From Bacteroidaceae bacterium (lineage in GTDB: Bacteria; Bacteroidota; Bacteroidia; Bacteroidales; Bacteroidaceae): DNA of 42,266 nucleotides. A program made the position numbers and the translations under genes. Positions within the stretch are counted from its first letter, which is position 1, and each line of letters begins with the position of its first letter. The notes below the pieces were generated by a model. It did no database searches and had not been told where the DNA came from. It worked only from the letters and a program-made list of their open reading frames with translations. The stretch lies in assembly GCA_024398405.1 (NCBI GenBank), contig JAKSJE010000008.1:1-42266 (forward strand). Reading direction: 5' to 3'. Below are positions 36,048 to 42,266 of the stretch, in pieces.

Positions 36048-36078
36048 TTGCATATAAAAAAAAAAAACGGTAACTTTG
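36048..36078 (+). promoter_or_regulatory. Promoter for the mosaic lipoprotein
   Basis: TTG (36048-36050), 20 bp with a 12-base A-run, TAACTTTG (36071-36078). The predicted leader is about 150 nt long and has no recognised riboswitch. Confidence 0.65.
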
Positions 36079-36230
36079 TAGCGTCTTGCCACGATTATTG
36101 CTTGATTTCTAATCGCAACGCTAAGTTAAGTGGATAATCTGATATGACAACCTCTTGGGCAACGCCTTGTCGCTCAGGGAAATGAGAACTATTGATCACA
36201 TTAGCGTAGCGAAATTAAAAACAACAAGAA

Positions 36231-38543
36231 ATGAAAACATGTTTTTTCAAATCCGGCCTGATGGCCTTGGCGTTAGCGTCTGTCCTGTCATTCGCGGGAT
36301 GCGACAAATCCGACTCTGATTCTGGACCTGTCTATAAAGACGGGTGTTTCAAGTATGCCGACAAGACATACAATTCTCTCAACGCTGCCGTAAAGGCTGC
36401 ATTGGATGTTGATGACGGAGAAACAGATGTCATTTACCTTCTCGACGACGTTCTGGACAGTGAGCCGCTGACTATTGACGACTTGGATTATGATGAGGTG
36501 ACATTCAATCTGGGAGGCTTCACCTATGTGAGCGCCAATGGCCTTGACTTCAAGGACGTAGAGCTGAAACTTTCCGGCGATGGCAACTTCGAGTGCAAAA
36601 ACGGCGCACTCTCCTCAGAGAGCCGAATAGAATTGACAGAGGACTTCACAGGTCGGTTCACCGCACCAGTGACCCTTGATGACGCTGTGATGGCGGTCTT
36701 CTCACCTAAGGCTACCGCAGCCATCAGCCAGCTCAAGTTTATCGACGACGGAGTCTTCACTATGGAGGTCGTGTCCGACAAACCGGCATCAGTGGTCATT
36801 GACCGGCTTACGGATTCTGACGACGGCGAGGTATGCGCCATCGACGGCGAGAGTGTCGTAATCAAGGAGGGCGGCAAGGTGCATGTCCACAATTACAAAG
36901 TGGTATATGACGTTCCTGCCAACTGCCTCAATGCCGGATATAAGGTCTATCAGTGCGAGGATTGCCAGGAGGATTACACGGAAGTCAAGGAGGGAGAACT
37001 TGGCGGTTGCATCGTAGAGGACCTGATACATCACGAAGCCGTTAGCCCGACAGAAGACGAGTGCGGCAATAGCGAGTACTGGGAATGCCCTGACTGCGGC
37101 GCGGACTATGCCGATGCGCAAGGCACGCGCAGCGTCTATCCTATACTATTCCCAGCCAGCTATAACCTGAAGCTGGACGTGCTGTTCGGTTGCGACGATG
37201 CTTTGGCACAACAGAACTTTGATTATAAAGAGATTATCAAAAAGGGTTTAGGCTTGCTGGTGAAACTTATCGGCTCCAAGTACGAGGTGACGAATGAGCA
37301 ATTGCTCGAGGAGATGAAGAAATTGTCCGCTCAGATTGAGCAACTGTCCCAAGATGTGGCAAAACTTCGTACCGCTGTTGACGGCTTGTACAAGGAAGTA
37401 CAGAACATCACCCTTGGTCGGGCACTGAGCCAATACACCAATAAGATTGTATCACTTCAAAATACAACTCTCAAGTATTACCAGCAATATCAGAACATTA
37501 CGAACGATAAAGATAAAGTTCGGTCATTAGAAGAAAAGAATGCAGCGATAAATGATTTGTTCAAAGGTTTCCAAGATGAATTGGGGACTGCCAGACTTGA
37601 CTCGGAATTGCTCACTTTATTGCAAATGTATTGTGAGAACACAACATTAGAGCAGGTTACGTACAAGAACATTCCTGAGGCACAGGAGAAATTCACGCAA
37701 AACATATACCTTTGGGAAAATGAGGGATATCTTCTGAGGTCAAGTATTACCGTTACCGATTTCCAGAGACTTTCGTCTTCCTACTTCATCATCAACGCCT
37801 ATCTCAATTGGACAGGACTGCCACAGAACAAAGTGCAGATGGGAAATCTGCAGACAGCTCTCAAAAAATGCCAGGAAACTATGGACGCCGACCTTAAGAG
37901 AATAGATGAGCGAGACGCGAAATATCGTATCTACTGCGGAGGAAAGCGTGGAGAACTTGTGTACTATGAGAGACCATACTTTGAACTCGGACAGACAATT
38001 CAGGACTGGTTTGATAAGAGCAAAGGTAATATTCAAAAATACTATTTCCCGAGAGAAGATAAGGATCGTAACACATTCATGGCAAGTTGCGAACAGATTC
38101 TGAAAGATGTAGGCTTGGCAGATGGCTTCATTGAGCACTCCCATCTGGCTGCTACTTACGAGAAGTACAAGGAAAGGATCGGAAACAATACTACAGGTGC
38201 GGTTATGGAATTTATCGGCTTCCCTGCACGAAGGGGCGCAGACTATTTCTTGACTGAGAGGACTGGCGAAGCATGTTATAATTATGGCCATTTTGGCAAA
38301 GATAACAAAGATAAAGCACATCCTCATTATAAAATCTTCTATTTGGAAAAAAGTAAAGGGTGTAGTGGCTTGCTCAGAACATCTCCTGTTATAAACATGT
38401 TTTTCCGTCCAACCAGTGAGATTAATTGGTGGTGGTTTAGAGACAACATAAGCATGTGGGCAACGAGTGGCAAGATAACTAATCCGGGGAATAAACGCCA
38501 TTATGATTACTTTACTAATAGGAAAGTGAAGAATGTGAAATGA
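36231..38543 (+). CDS. Large lipoprotein with two CxxC pairs and a helical C-terminal part
   Basis: I do not recognise this 770-residue lipoprotein as a whole. The signal ends LSFAGC (Cys24) and DKSDSDSG follows, consistent with surface export. Residues 35-215 are beta-rich and acidic (TFNLGGFTYVSANGLDF, FNGRFTAPVT-like strands). Two small CxxC modules follow: CEDC (242-245) and CPDC (286-289), similar to short zinc-ribbon-like repeats of surface proteins. From about 330 it is helical, with a probable coiled coil at 352-395 (EEMKKLSAQIEQLSQDVAKL). The 3' part of the gene, from about 37200, is clearly more AT-rich than the 5' part, so the gene may be a fusion of two sources. A pore-forming toxin-like helical domain is possible but unproven. 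Confidence 0.75.
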   Translation: MKTCFFKSGLMALALASVLSFAGCDKSDSDSGPVYKDGCFKYADKTYNSLNAAVKAALDVDDGETDVIYLLDDVLDSEPLTIDDLDYDEVTFNLGGFTYVSANGLDFKDVELKLSGDGNFECKNGALSSESRIELTEDFTGRFTAPVTLDDAVMAVFSPKATAAISQLKFIDDGVFTMEVVSDKPASVVIDRLTDSDDGEVCAIDGESVVIKEGGKVHVHNYKVVYDVPANCLNAGYKVYQCEDCQEDYTEVKEGELGGCIVEDLIHHEAVSPTEDECGNSEYWECPDCGADYADAQGTRSVYPILFPASYNLKLDVLFGCDDALAQQNFDYKEIIKKGLGLLVKLIGSKYEVTNEQLLEEMKKLSAQIEQLSQDVAKLRTAVDGLYKEVQNITLGRALSQYTNKIVSLQNTTLKYYQQYQNITNDKDKVRSLEEKNAAINDLFKGFQDELGTARLDSELLTLLQMYCENTTLEQVTYKNIPEAQEKFTQNIYLWENEGYLLRSSITVTDFQRLSSSYFIINAYLNWTGLPQNKVQMGNLQTALKKCQETMDADLKRIDERDAKYRIYCGGKRGELVYYERPYFELGQTIQDWFDKSKGNIQKYYFPREDKDRNTFMASCEQILKDVGLADGFIEHSHLAATYEKYKERIGNNTTGAVMEFIGFPARRGADYFLTERTGEACYNYGHFGKDNKDKAHPHYKIFYLEKSKGCSGLLRTSPVINMFFRPTSEINWWWFRDNISMWATSGKITNPGNKRHYDYFTNRKVKNVK

Positions 38544-38628
38544 TTCAGCCAATGCGCATATAACATCACCATTTGTTATCGTTCGCATGACTGGATAAGC
38601 GACTGAACATCGAACCACCTATGACGAT

Positions 38629-38660
38629 AAGGGGCTGACCAATTTTAGTCAGCCCCTTTT
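38629..38660 (+). terminator. Intrinsic terminator after the mosaic lipoprotein
   Basis: AAGGGGCTGAC (38629-38639), loop CAATTTTA, GTCAGCCCCTT (38648-38658), then TT. An 11-bp perfect stem. A second, longer imperfect structure (AGGCGGA 38683-38689 with TCCGCCT 38719-38725, then a T-run near 38737) follows in the same spacer. Confidence 0.85.
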
Positions 38661-38765
38661 GGTTCGTAGTACGCATACACACAGGCGGATGGTGGTGAGG
38701 CTTAGGGATTTATCACTCTCCGCCTCGCACCCCATTCTTTTTTTTCAAAGAAATCTCACATTTCC

Positions 38766-38797
38766 TTTGGATATATCAGAATTTCTTCATACCTTTG
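38766..38797 (+). promoter_or_regulatory. Promoter for the 38918 gene
   Basis: TTTG (38766-38769), 20 bp spacer, TACCTTTG (38790-38797): a full consensus match. The leader to the ATG at 38918 is about 117 nt. The 38544-38917 spacer otherwise holds the terminators noted above and no gene. Confidence 0.75.
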
Positions 38798-38917
38798 CAG
38801 GTCAACTAAATTCGACACCATCAGAATCATTCGAATCGTTACATCATTGGAAACTAACAGGTTAGCGTACTCCCTGACCATAACCGCCACACAGTTGGCA
38901 CAATACTTGTTTGTCAT

Positions 38918-39619
38918 ATGCCCTCGTCAGCATACATATCGAACCAAGGCCGGTCGCTGCCATCCGATGGCAGTGAGGGCGGGGCTTTGGCTGCTGGCGA
39001 AATCAAGGTGCTGATAGGCGAGTTCAAGGACGAATGTGCTGTGGTTCAATCTGTTTACCGAACCACCAAGGACCGTCTCCTCCGTGCCGTGCGCATCCTC
39101 ACGGGACGTGAGACCACCGACTCCACCGCCTCACTTTCCGCCACACGCCTCATCTCCAAAGGGCAGGCCATGGAGGTGCTGGCGGAGCAAGCCACATCAC
39201 AGGAACTCCTCGACCTCTACGTCGCCCACACCCAGCCCGACGAGGTCGATTGCCGACTGCCCTTGCTACGCACAGCCGCGCTGAAACTCATACTTGACAA
39301 ATTCACCTGTGCCACCAAGGGCGAATGGGCCATTCCGTATAAAGTCCTCAAGGACTGCCGATACATCGCCGACATACCCGAGTTCGTCAAACTCATAAAG
39401 AGCCGCTTCGCACATTCTTCAGAACCCAACTGGGAACTGCAGATGAAGAATTGCATCCGTAAGTACCTCAGCACCAAGTTGCCGAAGCAGGCGTGCATGA
39501 TGATTACCGACTCCTTCATCGCCGCTCTCGACAAGGCCGGACAGCATGAACTCTGCCACAACGCAAACACCTGCCGCAAACTATACCAACTGCTCAAGGA
39601 CTGCCGCATGGCCCTATGA
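38918..39619 (+). CDS. Hypothetical protein upstream of the VirE-type genes
   Basis: A 233-residue soluble protein that I cannot assign to a family. It is mainly helical, with no signal peptide or membrane segment. A basic C-terminal part with many Cys and Lys (LQMKNCIRKYLSTKLPKQAC, NANTCRKLYQLLKDC) could bind nucleic acid, which is only a guess. Its codon use is like that of the next two genes (C-rich third positions). It has its own promoter and precedes a primase/helicase pair, so it probably belongs to the same mobile-element-like unit. Confidence 0.7.
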   Translation: MPSSAYISNQGRSLPSDGSEGGALAAGEIKVLIGEFKDECAVVQSVYRTTKDRLLRAVRILTGRETTDSTASLSATRLISKGQAMEVLAEQATSQELLDLYVAHTQPDEVDCRLPLLRTAALKLILDKFTCATKGEWAIPYKVLKDCRYIADIPEFVKLIKSRFAHSSEPNWELQMKNCIRKYLSTKLPKQACMMITDSFIAALDKAGQHELCHNANTCRKLYQLLKDCRMAL

Positions 39620-39706
39620 GTGTGAACGGAAATGAACGACGGTTCACAATCGTTCCCATTTACTGCTAATATTCCGAATTCCTTTTTTTAACCGTTTTTT
39701 CCTCCT

Positions 39707-39714
39707 TACCTTTG
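39707..39714 (+). promoter_or_regulatory. -7 element for the primase-like gene
   Basis: TACCTTTG, perfect -7 match, with a T-run (39683-39689) about 19 bp upstream. The predicted start is near 39718, 20 nt before the ATG. Confidence 0.6.
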
Positions 39715-39737
39715 TCACCGCTAAATGCAAGACAAAG

Positions 39738-40334
39738 ATGAATACACAAGACTTTCCACGATTCTCCGTCTTTCCCCGGGGATTCCAGGTCGGCGACCGC
39801 GCCGTTCCTGACAACAAACCATGCATGACCGTCACGCTGCGTGAGGTCTATGAGTACATTCTCCATGACGCCGGCGCGCGTCTCGCCACCCAGACCCTCC
39901 GCGAGCGTCATCTGCAACCTCGTAACGCCTCGAGGTTCAAGTTGCTCAACTTCGAGACAGCCACCTTCTCCTGCACCTGCACCTACCGCAAGGAAGGCTA
40001 TATCACTTCAGTGAACAATCTCATCGTCCTCGACTTCGACCACGTCGGCGGCAGCCGGGCCCTCACCATGCTTCGCTCCTCACTGCTCCACGACGACTGT
40101 TTCGACACCCAGATGCTCTTCGTCAGCCCATCCGGCGACGGACTGAAGTGGGTCATCGAGGTGGAGGACTGGTGCGGCATGAGCCGTCCCGACTTTTTCC
40201 AGTCGCTCAGCAACTACATCGCCTCTGCCCACCACCACCGTCCCGACCCATCCGGCAAGGACGTGACCCGGCTCTGTTTCCTCCCACATGACCCAAACTG
40301 TTTTATCAACCCACGTTACACTCAGAAACCATGA
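39738..40334 (+). CDS. BT4734/VirE N-terminal domain protein (primase-like)
   Basis: A 198-residue protein resembling the N-terminal domain of BT4734/BF3469 proteins (VirE_N-type), with the pattern of an archaeo-eukaryotic primase-like fold: NNLIVLDFDHVGGSRA (metal-binding Asp-x-Asp near residues 98-100) and MLFVSPSGDGLKWVIEV (near 127-143), then the DVTRLCFLPHDP segment. In many Bacteroidetes this domain is fused to the VirE helicase. Here it ends in its own stop, which overlaps the start of the helicase gene (ATGA), with the two frames one base apart. It may be a natural split or an old frameshift. Confidence 0.82.
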   Translation: MNTQDFPRFSVFPRGFQVGDRAVPDNKPCMTVTLREVYEYILHDAGARLATQTLRERHLQPRNASRFKLLNFETATFSCTCTYRKEGYITSVNNLIVLDFDHVGGSRALTMLRSSLLHDDCFDTQMLFVSPSGDGLKWVIEVEDWCGMSRPDFFQSLSNYIASAHHHRPDPSGKDVTRLCFLPHDPNCFINPRYTQKP

Positions 40335-42049
40335 AGAAGACACACTTTGATCCCCACCATTGGCTGGTGGGGCCGGCTGTTCCGGCTGTTCCGGCTATTC
40401 CGGCTATTCCGGTTATTCCGGCAAATCCGGGAGTGCCGGGAGTGCCGGAATTGCCGGAGAACCCACTGAGCCAGGAGAACCCGGTGAGCCCTGCCTCCTC
40501 CCATCCCCTCACCTCCTATGAGAAAGTCACCTACCTTGTTAGCCGGCTGAGTGCCGGCTCCATCGACATCACCGCCGACTACGACTCCTGGATGCGCGTC
40601 GGCATGGCCCTCGCCACCGAGTTCGGCGAGGGCGGACGCGCCTTCTTCCACGAGGTCAGCCGTCTGAACCCCTCCTACAAGCCCGACGACTGCGACCTCA
40701 AGTACGACAACCTCCTCCGCACCGGACGCGGCTCCGTCACCATCGCCACCTTCTACCGCATGGCGAAGGAGAAGGGCATCGTCTGCCCCCGCTACAAAGC
40801 CACCACCCCCGAAACACCGTCCAGGGAACTCACCGAAGCCAAGGCCGTGCTCGCCAAAGTCTCCAAGGAGAACGTCCGGGCAGTCACCGGCTACCTCCTC
40901 CGACAGGGCGACTGGCGCCGCAACGTCATACTCGAGTGCGTGGAGTGGAGGCCCCGGGACACCGACCGCTGGGAGCGGGTCGATGACTACATCGTCAACA
41001 CCCAGTGGCGCCACATGTGCGAAGAGGGCGTGAAGACCAACCCCGGCATCGTCTGGGCAGTCATCAACTCCGACATGTCAGCCACCTACGACCCGCTCCA
41101 CGACTACCTGCGGTCGCTCCCCGAGTGGCGCGAGGGCGACCCCGACTACATAGGCAGTTTCGCCGCCATGGTCCATACCGACGGCCATGACGACGACTTC
41201 CGCACCGACTTCCGCAAGTGGTTCGTCAGCATGGTGGCCATGTGGAAGGGAATGGGCATCAACCAGCAGATCCTCGTCCTCATCGGTCCCCAGGGCATCT
41301 ACAAGACCTCCTGGCTCAATGCCATACTGCCGCCCGAACTGGCCGACTACCGCTCCACACGAATGGACTGCAGCCAGATGACCAAGGACGACCGCACAGC
41401 CATATCGCAGCACCCCATCATCAACCTCGAGGAACTCGACGCCATGAACCACACCGAGCTCAACCAACTGAAAGCCCTCTCCACCGCTGTCTCGTCGAAC
41501 GAACGCCCCGCCTACGCGCGCACCAAGGTCTGCCGACGGCGGATAGCCTCCTTCTGCGGCTCCGGCAACAACCAGTACTTCCTCACCGACCGGACCGGAA
41601 ACCGCCGCTGGCTCATCTTCAACGTCATCAGCATCGACTCGCCCTTCACAGCCGACATACCCTACCAAGGCATGTACGCGCAAGCCTTAGCGCTCGTAAA
41701 CGCCGGCTTCTCCTTCTACTTCACCACCGACGAGATTAATTACATCAACAGTCGCAACACCGAGTTCGAGGTGCCTGACCCGGCTGAGGAATTCGTGCGC
41801 ACCTATTTCGCCAAGCCCGAAGGCGATGACCCCGGACTGTTCATGACGGCTACAGAGATTCTCAACTACTGCTGCCCACCAACCACGCTGCAGATAAAGT
41901 CACAGCATATCAGCGCGGCATTGAAGAAATTAGGGTATAAGATGATAGCAAGGCGAGGGATACGAGGCTTCCGTGTCCAGAAAGTCGATGCTGACAGACG
42001 TGTCAACAACCAGAGAATCATGGCAAGAGAGATAAAAGACGAATCATAG
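40331..42049 (+). CDS. VirE family protein (PriCT-2-like plus P-loop helicase domain)
   Basis: A 572-residue protein of the virulence-associated E family, found in many prophages and genomic islands. A proline-rich repeat (about residues 12-50) is followed by a primase C-terminal-like segment (about 55-155: YDSWMRVGMALATEFGEGGRAFFHEVSR). The VirE ATPase/SF3-like helicase follows (about 270-500), with LVLIGPQGIYKTSWL (P-loop near 318), IINLEELDAM (Walker B) and the family motif SSNERPAYARTKVCRRRIASF, then GNRRWLIFNV. A short winged-helix-like tail follows. The start overlaps the previous stop. It probably replicates or processes a mobile element's DNA together with the primase-like protein. 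Confidence 0.9.
   Translation: MKKTHFDPHHWLVGPAVPAVPAIPAIPVIPANPGVPGVPELPENPLSQENPVSPASSHPLTSYEKVTYLVSRLSAGSIDITADYDSWMRVGMALATEFGEGGRAFFHEVSRLNPSYKPDDCDLKYDNLLRTGRGSVTIATFYRMAKEKGIVCPRYKATTPETPSRELTEAKAVLAKVSKENVRAVTGYLLRQGDWRRNVILECVEWRPRDTDRWERVDDYIVNTQWRHMCEEGVKTNPGIVWAVINSDMSATYDPLHDYLRSLPEWREGDPDYIGSFAAMVHTDGHDDDFRTDFRKWFVSMVAMWKGMGINQQILVLIGPQGIYKTSWLNAILPPELADYRSTRMDCSQMTKDDRTAISQHPIINLEELDAMNHTELNQLKALSTAVSSNERPAYARTKVCRRRIASFCGSGNNQYFLTDRTGNRRWLIFNVISIDSPFTADIPYQGMYAQALALVNAGFSFYFTTDEINYINSRNTEFEVPDPAEEFVRTYFAKPEGDDPGLFMTATEILNYCCPPTTLQIKSQHISAALKKLGYKMIARRGIRGFRVQKVDADRRVNNQRIMAREIKDES
40372..40465. repeat. 9-bp minisatellite coding for a proline-rich linker
   Basis: Imperfect tandem copies of a 9-bp unit (CCGGCTGTT, CCGGCTATT, CCGGGAGTG, CCGGAATTG and similar) give a Pro-Ala-Val/Ile pattern near the N-terminus of the VirE protein. 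As 9 is a multiple of 3, copy changes keep the frame. Confidence 0.85.
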
Positions 42050-42118
42050 ACGGCAAATGTCAAAATTTGTTAACCGATTTTTTGGAATACTCTCATTGCT
42101 AATTGGTTACAAGTTCGG

Positions 42119-42224
42119 GGTGCAGATGGTGCACTTCAATCCTATAACTTTCGCGAGAAATGAAAAAAATAATCTAAAAAGAGAAAAATAAAAAGTTTAT
42201 AGACTGATGTGCACCGTCTGCACC
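42119..42224. repeat. 16-bp inverted repeat in the noncoding end of the window
   Basis: GGTGCAGATGGTGCAC (42119-42134) is the inverse complement of GTGCACCGTCTGCACC (42209-42224) except for one base (a G-U pair in RNA). The first arm itself contains GGTGCA twice. Between the arms lie a -7-like TAACTTTC (42146-42153) and an A-rich stretch. The rest of 42050-42266 shows no gene. Confidence 0.7.
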
Positions 42225-42266
42225 TTACCCCCTCAGAATAGCGTCAGAGCACGATTTTGCGAAAAT

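Noticed and set aside
35780..36230. Riboswitch or small RNA gene
   Set aside because: Only a tandem duplication, two hairpins and a promoter were seen; no known aptamer pattern was recognised by eye.
40322..41014. 230-codon minus-strand frame opposite the VirE gene
   Set aside because: It is antisense to a clearly recognised gene, and its repetitive Arg/Asn/Ser tail only mirrors the 9-bp repeat.

Overview
The window looks like a chromosomal segment of a Bacteroidales bacterium, most like Prevotella or a close relative. The reasons are two SusC/SusD pairs, lipoproteins with acidic residues after the lipobox cysteine, a probable type IX secretion C-terminal domain, and repeated promoters of the Bacteroidetes form TTTG-N19/20-TAnnTTTG (for example 4255-4285, 10464-10495, 38766-38797). 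No tRNA, rRNA or CRISPR array was seen.

Region 1 (1-10.4 kb) is housekeeping: a MATE exporter, rsmA, then surE-lpxB on the minus strand overlapping the 3' end of rsmA. A divergent flippase-like membrane protein, pepD and a MerR-like regulator follow. The minus-strand operon lpxD-lpxC-miaA closes the region. Its LpxC ends without the FabZ domain to which LpxC is usually fused in Bacteroidetes, and no lpxA lies between lpxC and miaA.

Region 2 (10.5-31 kb) is a glycan-related surface locus. A secreted GH128-like glycoside hydrolase has its own promoter and terminator. It is followed by a compact seven-gene operon: FAS1 lipoprotein, SusC, SusD, FAS1 lipoprotein, FAS1 lipoprotein, SusC, SusD, ending at a strong terminator (30971-31008). 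Two SusCD uptake pairs are interleaved with three fasciclin-domain lipoproteins, and no local regulator is visible. Four of the later genes share a signal-peptide motif, and two of them share an identical 23-nt gene start.

Region 3 (31-34 kb) is mobile or accessory. A minus-strand REP-associated tyrosine transposase (RAYT, HUH nuclease) is fused to a C-terminal domain that looks DprA/SLOG-like. It carries four REP-like hairpins, three inside the reading frame and one forming the stop codon. Upstream on the same strand are a truncated PD-(D/E)XK nuclease and an unrecognised protein with a PUA/EVE-like N-terminus, both AT-rich.

Region 4 (34-42.3 kb) is accessory: an AAA ATPase with a C-terminal PD-(D/E)XK nuclease, a 46-bp tandem duplication, a mosaic lipoprotein with two CxxC pairs and a helical region, and a hypothetical protein upstream of a split primase/helicase pair of the BT4734/VirE type. 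The window ends in a noncoding stretch with a 16-bp inverted repeat.

The strongest candidates for something undescribed are the RAYT gene with REP hairpins inside its own coding sequence, and the FAS1/double-SusCD operon.
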